Assembly (NCBI GenBank): GCA_020439945.1
Contig: JAGRPB010000051.1
Coordinates: 1 to 33,123 of the forward strand
Direction: 5' to 3'
Source of the DNA: Verrucomicrobiia bacterium
GTDB taxonomy: Bacteria > Verrucomicrobiota > Verrucomicrobiia > Verrucomicrobiales > DEV007
DNA: 33,123 nt
Shown here: in pieces, positions 10,331-18,430 of the stretch
How the letters are laid out: each line of letters opens with the position of its first letter
Numbering within the stretch: the stretch's first letter is position 1
Position numbers and translations under genes: made by a program
Notes under the pieces: model-generated
Seen by the model: only the letters and a program-made list of their open reading frames with translations
Databases searched by the model: none
What the model was told of the DNA's origin: nothing

Positions 10331-11367
10331 GATCCATTCACCAGTTTAACGCGGGTGGTAAACACCTCGGCTCGATCGATTCCGGCTTTTTCCAGTTCTT
10401 TCATGAAAGCCTCGACCGAGGCGTCCATGTCCAGAGCTCCTTTTCCGTCCATCAGATTCTGCATCGTGGGAACCCGGGTTCCTCGCAAGGACACGCTCTC
10501 ATCGACCACCACGAGGCTGAATTCCATCTCGGCGGGAACCCGGTTCGCCTTCATCGCCTGGGGTGTCTTTGCCAGGAAGACGGTCGTTCTCCCCGAATCG
10601 AACGGCGAGGTGGTGGCCATCTGAAAATAAGCAGCCGAATTGTAGATCAGAGGGCTCCGGGGATGATACATCGCCTTCGAAAGCCAGGGAATCGGTTCGC
10701 CGAGCAAGTCGTAACATTGCACCCAGAATCCGATCACGCCGTCGGCCACCGTCGAAACGACGGCCCGGTTGTTGGAGAGATCCTCCTCGGCGAAGGCACT
10801 CTCATCCCATCGATCCAGAAACCAGTTTGCCGACACCGGACTGGTGCGCATCGAAAGGTCACGCGTATCGGCGTGATTCACGAGGCGGGGAAAATACGGA
10901 TTGGGGCGATCCGGGTCGTCGGGGGGATGAGGTCGAATGAAGATCCGTTTCAGACGAAAGAACCCCCTGTCCTGGTCGCGATAGAGATAGTATCCGACAC
11001 AACGAAGCTGACCGTTCTGTCCCAGCGGAGCCATCCAGAGCAGCGCCGGGGATTCGGGAGCGACCCCGCTCGCCCCGGCCTGACTCAATTCCTCACCCGG
11101 AAGCACCACGAATTGCATCCGTGTATCCACCACCGCCGGCGTCAGTTCGCGCGCGAGCAGTTCGAGCGCGCCGCGGGCTCGCTGGTGGGTTTCCACTCGA
11201 CGCTCTCCCTCCGACCAGGCTCGGGAAACCGGAGTCACCGCGCCGAGGAGCAATACCATCAAGACCGAGAACACGGTGAAAGACACCAGCAATTCAATCA
11301 CCGTGAATCCCGGCCGATTCCGGCTTCGGAACGAAGAATGGCGTGGCGATGATCCTGGGAACGTCAT
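10327..11367 (-). CDS. Prepilin-like protein, Verru_Chthon cassette protein C type
   Basis: 346 residues. The prepilin leader ends at G|FTVIELLVSFTVFSVLMVLL near residue 20, with Glu at +5 of the mature chain as required for type IV-like pilin assembly. A conserved coiled stem follows (RRVETHQRARGALELLAREL). The larger globular part resembles minor pseudopilins of the PulG/GspJ type. It lies 12 bases after gene B and overlaps gene A by 4 bases, so the cassette is one transcription unit. Expected processing is by a prepilin peptidase not present in this window. The specific role is unknown. Confidence 0.85.
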   Translation of the reverse strand: MTFPGSSPRHSSFRSRNRPGFTVIELLVSFTVFSVLMVLLLGAVTPVSRAWSEGERRVETHQRARGALELLARELTPAVVDTRMQFVVLPGEELSQAGASGVAPESPALLWMAPLGQNGQLRCVGYYLYRDQDRGFFRLKRIFIRPHPPDDPDRPNPYFPRLVNHADTRDLSMRTSPVSANWFLDRWDESAFAEEDLSNNRAVVSTVADGVIGFWVQCYDLLGEPIPWLSKAMYHPRSPLIYNSAAYFQMATTSPFDSGRTTVFLAKTPQAMKANRVPAEMEFSLVVVDESVSLRGTRVPTMQNLMDGKGALDMDASVEAFMKELEKAGIDRAEVFTTRVKLVNGS

Positions 11368-11379
11368 GGACCGGGAAGC

Positions 11380-11925
11380 TCAATACTCGACCTTGGGTTT
11401 GAAATCGGGATCGACCGTTTCCCATTCCGGGCCGGTAAGGGCCGTGACCGGATAGCTGACCGTGGTTCGCGGTTTCATCTCGCCGTATGGCTGCCCCGTC
11501 TCGTCAAGCGGCCAGTAGAGTTTCAGAACGGCTGTCAGCATTGAGGTTGGAAACTGGTTTCCCGAAATCTCATTCGGTTTCGTCAACATCACTTCCACCC
11601 GAAAAAACCGCCTTCCCGTCAGTTGGTTGGCATTCTGGTTTTCCGAAGACCAGAACCTACCCTGCTGATCGTAGAAAAAGGGCGCCTGATCCACCTCTCC
11701 CTCCTCCAGCCGGTTCCCTTTCAAACGGTCATGCACGTCTTCCAGGACCGCTCCGATCGCGGTCTGGTCGGCGCCATCGCGGCTGAATTTCATCGCGTGA
11801 GGCAGCATCCCGAGAATGGCGATCAGGGCCACCGCGGCGATTCCCATCGCGAGCGTGATCTCCACCAGCGAAAAACCGGGAGCCTCTTTTTCGGCCTGGC
11901 CGGCCTTGTTCGATAACCGGTTCAT
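11380..11925 (-). CDS. Prepilin-like protein, Verru_Chthon cassette protein B type
   Basis: 181 residues. The leader ends at PG|FSLVEITLAMGIAAVALI around residue 17, with Glu at +5, followed by an amphipathic stem (IGAVLEDVHDRLKG). This resembles GspI/PilV-type minor pseudopilins. Its ATG overlaps the stop of the upstream cassette D gene by 4 bases. Length and order fit the B member of the Verrucomicrobia pseudopilin cassette. It should be anchored in the inner membrane until cleavage and assembly into a pilus-like filament. Confidence 0.85.
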   Translation of the reverse strand: MNRLSNKAGQAEKEAPGFSLVEITLAMGIAAVALIAILGMLPHAMKFSRDGADQTAIGAVLEDVHDRLKGNRLEEGEVDQAPFFYDQQGRFWSSENQNANQLTGRRFFRVEVMLTKPNEISGNQFPTSMLTAVLKLYWPLDETGQPYGEMKPRTTVSYPVTALTGPEWETVDPDFKPKVEY

Positions 11926-12581
11926 GGTCGATAGACGCGAACCCTGCCCGTCAGGGTATCGATATTGAATTGGGACCAGTTCGTCGACCTCTCGACCGAC
12001 CCGGCCTCCCCGCCGCGCATCACCAGGACCACGTTTCGCAAGTCGCCGTCCTTCAAGCTGGCGCGGCCGGCCGGCGAAAATTCGACAAAACGAATCGTGT
12101 CCGCGTTTTCCGACGGCCGGCTGCCACCGCGGTCGAACCAGTAATCCCCACGCACCGCCGACGCATCCCTCTCCGCATAGGAGGATGCCTTCACCTCCGG
12201 AGGCAATCGAGGCGCAAACACCAGATCCATGGGCAACCGCTTCCAGCCTTCCACCTGCTCGAATTCCCGGCTTCGCTTATTCCACGCCCAGGCGCTGTAT
12301 CGCCGATACTGATCGTCCGGATTTTCGCCTTGTTCGACAATTCCAACTCGCACGGCCGTGTGCCGCGCGATGGCCTGGCTGCGGCAGAGATTGAGAAAAT
12401 CCGCAAACTGGCGCGTCGCCGTGGACAGACTCGTCGATCTCAGACTGCCGAGAGAAGCGACGACCATGCCCATGACGACGGCGAGCACACTGATCACCAA
12501 CAGCAACTCAATCAATGAGTAAGCGTCTCTGCTGCAACCGCCGGGCCTTCTCCGACAGTTGTCTCCAAGGGGGTGAACCAT
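11922..12581 (-). CDS. Prepilin-like protein, Verru_Chthon cassette protein D type (GspH-like)
   Basis: From ATG 12581 the protein is 219 residues, with a 20-residue basic leader before A|YSLIELLLVISVLAVVMGM. The frame is also open to an ATG at 12686, but the shorter start leaves a normal prepilin leader. The processing site has Ala at -1 and Tyr at +1 instead of the usual Gly/Phe; Glu at +5 is kept. The stem RQFADFLNLCRSQAIARHTA is typical of GspH/FimT pseudopilins. It is the first gene of the cassette operon and diverges from the PSCyt gene across 212 bases that must hold both promoters. Confidence 0.82.
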   Translation of the reverse strand: MVHPLGDNCRRRPGGCSRDAYSLIELLLVISVLAVVMGMVVASLGSLRSTSLSTATRQFADFLNLCRSQAIARHTAVRVGIVEQGENPDDQYRRYSAWAWNKRSREFEQVEGWKRLPMDLVFAPRLPPEVKASSYAERDASAVRGDYWFDRGGSRPSENADTIRFVEFSPAGRASLKDGDLRNVVLVMRGGEAGSVERSTNWSQFNIDTLTGRVRVYRP

Positions 12582-12793
12582 GTCCGGCAACAAACTTCGG
12601 TGCGAAAGGACGGAGGCTATCGTACCCGGGATGATCTTTGAAAGAAAAACCGCTCCAGACTCGCCCGATCCTTTTCGAACGGGCACGCAAAACCGTGAAC
12701 CCTTCGGGCTGGCGTAATCGCCGCCAGAGGAGGTATCATTCCTTCCACGTCAGCCAGTTCCCTTTCTCTCCGTCCCGACCGGTCCCGATCCCC

Positions 12794-15673
12794 ATGCTCT
12801 GCGACACCACAAAGCAGATGGCTATTGCTTTAGCCATGATCGCGCTCGTCGAATCCGGAGGCCGCTCAGACGCGGCCGAAGCATCGGAAAAATCGGTCGG
12901 ATCAAGGGATGATGTGGCGTTTTTCGAAACTCACATCAGGCCCGCCCTGATCGAGCACTGCTACGAATGTCATTCGGAGGAGCAGGGAAAGCGCAAGGGC
13001 GGACTCTGGCTCGACCGGCGGTCCGGTTGGGCCGAGGGCGGTGATTCGGGCCCGGCCATCGTGCCCCGTCAACCGGACCAGAGCCTGCTGCTCACGTCCC
13101 TCCGCTACCACGATCCCGATCTGGAAATGCCTCCCAAGGAAAAGCTTCCGGAGGAACTGGTCGCGAAATTCGAGGAATGGATTCGCCGGGGAGCGCCCGA
13201 TCCGCGTTCCGGAAATCTGACCCCGGAGAAGGCGGGAATCGACCTTGAAAAGGGCCGCGAATTCTGGTCGTTCCAACCGATTCGCCCGTCCTCGCCACCG
13301 GAAGTGAAGGACGAAACCTGGCCGAAAGGAGCCGTCGACCGATTCGTGCTCGCCGACCTCGAGAGTCGGGGAATGTCTCCCGTCGACGACGCCGATCGCC
13401 TCACCCTGTTGCGCAGAATTCACCTCGTTCTCACCGGATTTCCGCCTTCGCCGGCGGAACAGAGGGCCTTCCTCGAAGATCACTCGCCCCGGGCTTTCGA
13501 GAGCGTGGTCGAACGCCTCCTCGCCTCGGATTCCTTTGCCGAACGTTGGGCTCGACACTGGCTCGACATCGCTCGCTACGCCGACACCAGCGGTGGCGGG
13601 CGCGCCCTCACTTTCAGCGACGCCTGGAGGTTCCGCGACTATGTGATCGATTCTTTCCGGAAAGATAAGCCGCTCGATCAGTTGATCCGCGAACATGTCG
13701 CCGGCGATCTCCTGCCTTCCGAGAATACGGCCCAGCATCTGGAGCAACTGACCGGCACCGGCTTTCTCGTTCTCGGACCGCACAACTACGAGAACCAGGA
13801 CAAGGAACTGCTGGAACTGGAAATCGTGGACGAACAACTCGACACCATCGGCCAGGCCTTCCTCGGGATGACAATCGGCTGCGCGCGTTGCCACGACCAC
13901 AAGTTCGATCCCATTCCCACGAGCGACTACTACGCGATGGCCGGGATTTTCACGAGCACCCACTCGGTGGATCACGCCAATGTTTCCAAGTGGTCCACCC
14001 AGACGGTCGCGGTCACGGACGAGCAACAGCGGGAATTCGATCACTACGAAAAAACGAACCGGGAAATCGAGACCCGGATCGGGAACATCACCGAAGACCT
14101 GGGAGAATTCGGGGGGAACCTTCCCAAGCAGGCGGACTTGAAATCGCTCCGGGGCATCGTTCTCGACAATTCCGAAGCCGAGCGCACTGGAGAATGGACC
14201 GAGTCGACCAGCAACCATCGATTCGCCGGCGACGACTACCTTTTCTGTTCGGGAGCCGGAGGCGACACCTCCTACGCCGTCTTCCGAATGCGCGTTCCGG
14301 AAGATGGCCGCTATGAAGTCAGGGTCGCCTACAGCACCGGCTCCAACCGGGTGTCGGACGCGTCGATCACGGTCTGGCATGCCGGGGGCGACAAGACGAT
14401 CCGGATCGATCAACGTAAACCACCCCGCTTCGGGCGGCTCTTCGAGTCGGTCGGCGTTTTTCCCTTCGAGAAAGACAAGGAAGTGATGGTCCGGATCGGG
14501 AACCAGGGCACCCGGAGCAGCGGCGTGGTGGTGGCCGACGCGGTCCAGTTGGTTCCCGAAGCCGAAGCCATCGCCGAGGCGGAAACCGCGCCGGATCGGG
14601 AATGGATCGACTCTCTGGAGGCTGAATTGGAAACCCTGAAATCGCAACAACGGCAACTCAAAAAGGAAGCGCCGAAACTGCCGAGCGTGATGTGCGTGGC
14701 CGAGGCCGCAGAGATGGGAGATACGCCGGTTCGCGTCGGTGGGATGGCCAGGAATTTCGGCGAGACGCCGAAGCGCGGATTTCTGCGCGTCGCGTTGCCC
14801 GCCAGCGAGTCGGCCCCGGTCATCGATCACGGCAGCGGCCGGCTCGAGTTCGCCGAATGGCTGACCTCTCCCGACAATCCGCTCACCGCCCGAGTGATGG
14901 CGAACCGGATCTGGCTGCATCTCTTCGGCGAGGGAATCGTGAGCACCCCCACCAATTTCGGGACCACCGGAACGGCACCTACCAATCCGGCCCTGCTCGA
15001 CTTCATCGCCGGCCGACTGATTGCCAACCGGTGGTCCACCAAGCAAACGATCCGGGAAATCGTCTTGAGCCACACCTGGCAGCTTTCCTCCGAAAACGAC
15101 GCCGCCAACGCCGCGATCGATCCGCAAAATCGCCTCCTCTGGCGCGCCAACCGCCGCAAGATCGACGCCGAGGCGTTCCGGGATTCGATTCTCGCCGTTT
15201 CCGGAACCCTGGATGATGAACACGGTGGTCCCAGCCTGCCCTCCGATTTCAAATCCGAGTTCGGCTACGTGTTCACCTCGATGAAACGCAGCGTCTACCT
15301 GCCGGTCTTCCGCAATCGGTCCAACGAAGTCATGGCTGCCTTCAATTTTGCCAATCCCAATTTCGTGGTCGGCAAACGCAATGCCAGCAACATTCCGACC
15401 CAGGCGCTTTTCCTGATGAACGATGCCTTCATCCATCGGCAGGCCGAAGCCGCCGCCCGTGCTTTGATCGCCGACACGCCGGACGCCGCTCTCGCCGATC
15501 GCCTCCAGTCCGCCTGGCGAATGGTGCTCTGCCGCGATCCGCGAGAAGACGAGATAGCCCTCGCCCTGCCCTACCTGCGAAGCGAAGGCGTCGATTCCGC
15601 GGAGTCCCTCGACGCCTGGACCGCCCTCATGCGTACCTTGTTCGCCTGCCTGGATTTCCAATACTATCGCTGA
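12794..15673 (+). CDS. Planctomycete-type cytochrome protein with PSCyt1, DUF1549 (PSCyt2), a beta-sandwich insert and DUF1553 (PSD1)
   Basis: 960 residues from ATG 12794, chosen because it gives a plausible signal peptide (MLCDTTKQMAIALAMIALVE); the frame is open further upstream to 12638. Domains in order: PSCyt1 with haem motif CYECH at residues 56-60; DUF1549 (ERWARHWLDIARYADTSG); a second CxxCH, CARCHDHKFDPIPTSDYYAM, from residue 363. A ~120-residue insert about residues 475-595 (AGDDYLFCSGAGGDTSYAVF to GVVVADAVQLVPE) resembles the golvesin/Xly carbohydrate-binding-like fold. DUF1553 follows (NPLTARVMANRIWLHLFGEG to the end). Family knowledge: such proteins pair with DUF1501 partners in large numbers in PVC bacteria and are linked by genomics to polysaccharide use. 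Biochemistry is unproven. Confidence 0.9.
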   Translation: MLCDTTKQMAIALAMIALVESGGRSDAAEASEKSVGSRDDVAFFETHIRPALIEHCYECHSEEQGKRKGGLWLDRRSGWAEGGDSGPAIVPRQPDQSLLLTSLRYHDPDLEMPPKEKLPEELVAKFEEWIRRGAPDPRSGNLTPEKAGIDLEKGREFWSFQPIRPSSPPEVKDETWPKGAVDRFVLADLESRGMSPVDDADRLTLLRRIHLVLTGFPPSPAEQRAFLEDHSPRAFESVVERLLASDSFAERWARHWLDIARYADTSGGGRALTFSDAWRFRDYVIDSFRKDKPLDQLIREHVAGDLLPSENTAQHLEQLTGTGFLVLGPHNYENQDKELLELEIVDEQLDTIGQAFLGMTIGCARCHDHKFDPIPTSDYYAMAGIFTSTHSVDHANVSKWSTQTVAVTDEQQREFDHYEKTNREIETRIGNITEDLGEFGGNLPKQADLKSLRGIVLDNSEAERTGEWTESTSNHRFAGDDYLFCSGAGGDTSYAVFRMRVPEDGRYEVRVAYSTGSNRVSDASITVWHAGGDKTIRIDQRKPPRFGRLFESVGVFPFEKDKEVMVRIGNQGTRSSGVVVADAVQLVPEAEAIAEAETAPDREWIDSLEAELETLKSQQRQLKKEAPKLPSVMCVAEAAEMGDTPVRVGGMARNFGETPKRGFLRVALPASESAPVIDHGSGRLEFAEWLTSPDNPLTARVMANRIWLHLFGEGIVSTPTNFGTTGTAPTNPALLDFIAGRLIANRWSTKQTIREIVLSHTWQLSSENDAANAAIDPQNRLLWRANRRKIDAEAFRDSILAVSGTLDDEHGGPSLPSDFKSEFGYVFTSMKRSVYLPVFRNRSNEVMAAFNFANPNFVVGKRNASNIPTQALFLMNDAFIHRQAEAAARALIADTPDAALADRLQSAWRMVLCRDPREDEIALALPYLRSEGVDSAESLDAWTALMRTLFACLDFQYYR

Positions 15674-15682
15674 CTTCCGCTC

Positions 15683-17089
15683 ATGGATTCCCGCCTTCTT
15701 CAAGCCTCCTCCCGACGCGACTGGCTGCGCCAGGCCGGCTGCGGTTTCGGGTCGATCGCGCTGGCGGGAATCGCGAGTCGGCTCCAGGCGGCGAGCGGCG
15801 GGCTCGAGGTGCCATCCGCCCTCACCCACACCCCGCGCGTCAAACGAATCATCTTCGTCTTCATGCAGGGCGGCCCCAGCCACGTCGATACCTTCGACCT
15901 GAAACCGGAGTTGGCGAAATGGGACGGCAAAAAAGCCACCTTCAACAATCCCCGCACCCGGCAGGTGGAAGATCACCTGGTCATGAAGTCGCTGTGGGAT
16001 TTCCGGCAACACGGCCAATGCGGCCGCCAGGTTTCGACGCTTTTTCCCGAGACGGCGAAACACGTGGACGATCTCTGTTTCCTCCACGGCATGCACACCG
16101 AAGGCGTTGCCCACGGGCCCGCCACGCTCTTTCTCCACACCGGGGCCACCAATCTCGTGCGCCCGTCCGTGGGGGCATGGATCAGCTACGGCCTGGGTAC
16201 GGAAAACGAAAACCTGCCCGCTTTCGTCACCATCAATCCCCCGGCGAACAAGGGCGGTCCGCGCAATTATGGCAACGCCTTCCTCCCCGCCATGCACCAG
16301 GGAACCGTGCTCGGCAGCCCCGGCGATCGCAATGCCGTTCCCCGACTTCACAATCTGGAGAGTCCGCTCGCTCCCGAGGCCCGGCGCCGTCAGTTCGAAT
16401 TCCTGAACGGACTCGACCGTCTCCAGGCAAATGAGCCCGATCCGAATTTCGAGGGCGCCATCGAATCGCTCGAACTCGCGTGGCGCATGCAGAGCCACGC
16501 CGCGGGCATCGTCGATCTGGACCGAGAATCGGTCGCCACCCGCGAGCTCTACGGCATCGGGAAAAAGCCGACCGACGCCTTCGGCCGCCAGTGCCTCGCC
16601 GCCCGCCAACTGGCCGAGGCCGGGGTTCGCTACATCCAGATCAGTCACTGCGACAACGGCGCCACTCCGGTCTGGGACCAGCACAGCAACATGCCGAAAC
16701 ATGAGGAGCTGGCCGCGGAAGTCGATCGTCCCATCGCCGGTTTGCTGGCCGACCTGAAACGTCGCGGTTTGCTGGAGGACACCCTGGTCTGGTGGGGCGG
16801 CGAATTCGGTCGCACCCCGTTCACGCAAAACAAGAACGGTCGCGATCACAATCCGCGCGGGTTTACCACCTGGCTGGCCGGTGGCGGCGTGAAACCCGGC
16901 TTCGCCCACGGGGAAACGGACGAACTCGGTTTCGCGGCGGTGCGCGGCAAGGTGCACATGCACGATCTCCACGCCACGCTGCTGCACCTGCTGGGAGTCG
17001 ATCACGAAAAGCTGACCTACCGGCTCGCGGGTCGCGATTTCCGGCTGACCGATGTGGCCGGCCACGTGGTCAACGAGATCCTCGCTTAG
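15683..17089 (+). CDS. Tat-exported DUF1501 protein (sulfatase-like fold)
   Basis: 468 residues. The twin-arginine signal SRRDWLRQAGCGFGSIALAG at residues 10-29 predicts folded export. The mature part has the family landmarks VKRIIFVFMQGGPSHVDTFD, ARQLAEAGVRYIQISHCDN, LVWWGGEFGRTPF and GRDHNPRGFTTWLAGGGVKP. DUF1501 proteins belong to the alkaline-phosphatase/sulfatase superfamily, but most lack a demonstrated activity. The gene starts 9 bases after the PSCyt/DUF1553 stop, the standard two-gene arrangement, and the pair is probably a functional unit in the periplasm. It ends convergently, 9 bases from the dioxygenase gene. Confidence 0.93.
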   Translation: MDSRLLQASSRRDWLRQAGCGFGSIALAGIASRLQAASGGLEVPSALTHTPRVKRIIFVFMQGGPSHVDTFDLKPELAKWDGKKATFNNPRTRQVEDHLVMKSLWDFRQHGQCGRQVSTLFPETAKHVDDLCFLHGMHTEGVAHGPATLFLHTGATNLVRPSVGAWISYGLGTENENLPAFVTINPPANKGGPRNYGNAFLPAMHQGTVLGSPGDRNAVPRLHNLESPLAPEARRRQFEFLNGLDRLQANEPDPNFEGAIESLELAWRMQSHAAGIVDLDRESVATRELYGIGKKPTDAFGRQCLAARQLAEAGVRYIQISHCDNGATPVWDQHSNMPKHEELAAEVDRPIAGLLADLKRRGLLEDTLVWWGGEFGRTPFTQNKNGRDHNPRGFTTWLAGGGVKPGFAHGETDELGFAAVRGKVHMHDLHATLLHLLGVDHEKLTYRLAGRDFRLTDVAGHVVNEILA

Positions 17090-17098
17090 CCAGCTCGC

Positions 17099-17770
17099 TC
17101 AGAGAAGCGGCAGATCTTCCACCCGTTGTCGGAACCATCCGGTGATGGAGTGCCGATCCCGGCTCGACGGCAGGACTTCGTGCCAGAAGACGGCTGAGAG
17201 AAAAATCACCAGCTTGCCGAACTCCGGCACGATATCGATCCACGGACCATCGACGCCCAGCTCACGATCCGTGTAGAGCCTGAGCGATCCTCCGTCTTCC
17301 GGACGCCACCCTTCATTCAGGTAGACGATGGCCGAAAGCGTCCGCGCCTCGGAGTCACGATGGCGATCCAGGTGAGCCCGGTAGCGCGTCCCTTCCGGGA
17401 AACACGCCAGGTGGGCCTCAAAATCGAAAAGGCCGAGAAACAAATCGCGATTCAGCGCGACTCTCAGCGACTCCATCCGATCCCAATAGCGCTTCTGTCC
17501 CGGAGACAAAGCCATCTCATCCAGCCAGAGTAAATGATCGCTCCGGATCTCGGCCCGCACTTTCTGTTCATCCCCGCGACCGATGGCGGCACGGCGATAT
17601 TCGCCATCCTCCCAGAGCGTGAAGGCTTCTTCGAGCAAGGCATCGCCTACCTCTCGATCGAGAAACCCGGGAACCACGGCGTAGCCATGCTTCGCGAGGC
17701 TCTCCGAGAGGGCGGAAAAATCGGATGACGTTTCACCGGGCAGAACGCCCGTCACACGGACCGTGCTCAT
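17099..17770 (-). CDS. 2OG-Fe(II) dioxygenase, prolyl-4-hydroxylase/SM-20-like
   Basis: 223 residues, cytoplasmic. The iron triad is H133-x-D135 (RAHLDRHRD) and H197 (AVFWHEVLP), and R206 (DRHSITGWFR) should bind 2-oxoglutarate. The double-stranded beta-helix core around LSAIVYLNEGWRPEDGGSLR and the DUF-like N-terminal helices match the EGLN/PHD-like family. Characterised bacterial members hydroxylate protein prolines (for example EF-Tu in Pseudomonas); whether this one does is inference. It lies 65 bases downstream of the DUF5069 gene on the same strand, so they may be co-transcribed. Confidence 0.85.
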   Translation of the reverse strand: MSTVRVTGVLPGETSSDFSALSESLAKHGYAVVPGFLDREVGDALLEEAFTLWEDGEYRRAAIGRGDEQKVRAEIRSDHLLWLDEMALSPGQKRYWDRMESLRVALNRDLFLGLFDFEAHLACFPEGTRYRAHLDRHRDSEARTLSAIVYLNEGWRPEDGGSLRLYTDRELGVDGPWIDIVPEFGKLVIFLSAVFWHEVLPSSRDRHSITGWFRQRVEDLPLL

Positions 17771-17835
17771 TCAGGGGCTGTCAAAAGATCGCGCTCCGAT
17801 TACGCCGCCGGAGGCACCTTGTCAAACGACAGCTT

Positions 17836-18291
17836 TCAGTGCGGCCTCATGCGCCCCTCCTCGATATCATAAACGTCGAACCAGACGTGAACCACGGCAC
17901 CCGGCGGCAGGTATTCCGGGATGTACCCTTCGAGGAATTCCTGCAACTCGATCGGCATCTCGTTGATCGGTTTGTAGCGAAGATCGTTGTTCCATTGGAT
18001 GATTTCCCGGCGATCCCGCGCCTTCGCGTTGAGAGAGATCCATTCCGCGACCGCCTCGTCGTCCGCCCCCGATCCGACAAAATCCATGAAGTCATCCGCC
18101 GCGATGCCGGTGAACTCGAAGAACAGGTTGTCCAGCGGACAGGCGAAGTGATACTCGCCGTTGGTTCCGGCCAGGGTCGCGCGGCACTTGTCGAGGCACC
18201 TTGCCGCCACCACGTAGCCGGCCAGCATTGCCCGCGGACTGCGGGGATATCCCGCGGCAAGATCGGGAGCCAGATCCGAGACGGTTTTCAT
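17836..18291 (-). CDS. DUF5069 domain protein
   Basis: 151 residues from ATG 18291, where similarity begins (MKTVSDLAPDLAAGYPRSPR); the open frame upstream to 18384 is not family-like and crosses the porin terminator. The family core is visible as AMLAGYVVAARCLDKCRATL, AGTNGEYHFACPLDNLFFEF and FTGIAADDFMDFV, followed by an acidic C-terminus. There is no signal peptide or catalytic motif. DUF5069 proteins are short, mostly found in Verrucomicrobia and relatives, with unknown function. The gene is followed 65 bases later by a 2OG dioxygenase gene. Confidence 0.85.
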   Translation of the reverse strand: MKTVSDLAPDLAAGYPRSPRAMLAGYVVAARCLDKCRATLAGTNGEYHFACPLDNLFFEFTGIAADDFMDFVGSGADDEAVAEWISLNAKARDRREIIQWNNDLRYKPINEMPIELQEFLEGYIPEYLPPGAVVHVWFDVYDIEEGRMRPH

Positions 18292-18341
18292 TTCGCTTGG
18301 GACGCGTCGGGCGAAGCAACCTTTCGTGTTTCGTCTCTCCC

Positions 18342-18380
18342 GGAAAAAGTGAGAGGCGGAATCCGAAGATTCCGCCTCTA
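18342..18380 (-). terminator. Rho-independent terminator of the porin gene with UUCG tetraloop
   Basis: Perfect 12-bp stem, AGAGGCGGAATC (18352-18363) pairing with GATTCCGCCTCT (18368-18379). In the minus-strand transcript the loop is UUCG closed by a C-G pair, the exceptionally stable tetraloop class. A run of five A at 18343-18347 gives a U-tract just after the stem. It lies 51 bases beyond the porin stop, in the gap before the DUF5069 gene. Confidence 0.8.
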
Positions 18381-18430
18381 CCAAGGGAAATTTCCGGCGC
18401 TAACCGGAAAAATGTCAACAACGACTCAGA

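Noticed and set aside
9161..10624. A 487-codon plus-strand frame across the pseudopilin cassette
   Set aside because: It is antisense to the cassette A and C genes, spans their overlap and shows no domain pattern.
12902..17065. A 1387-codon open frame on the minus strand, antisense to the PSCyt/DUF1553 and DUF1501 genes
   Set aside because: It is exactly codon-aligned to the two real genes, which share a frame. Avoidance of TTA, CTA and TCA codons in GC-rich genes removes stops on the opposite strand. The translation has no recognisable domain, whereas the sense frames do.
17771..17835. Possible hairpin between the DUF5069 and dioxygenase genes
   Set aside because: Complementary segments are short and broken; no convincing stem or U-tract.
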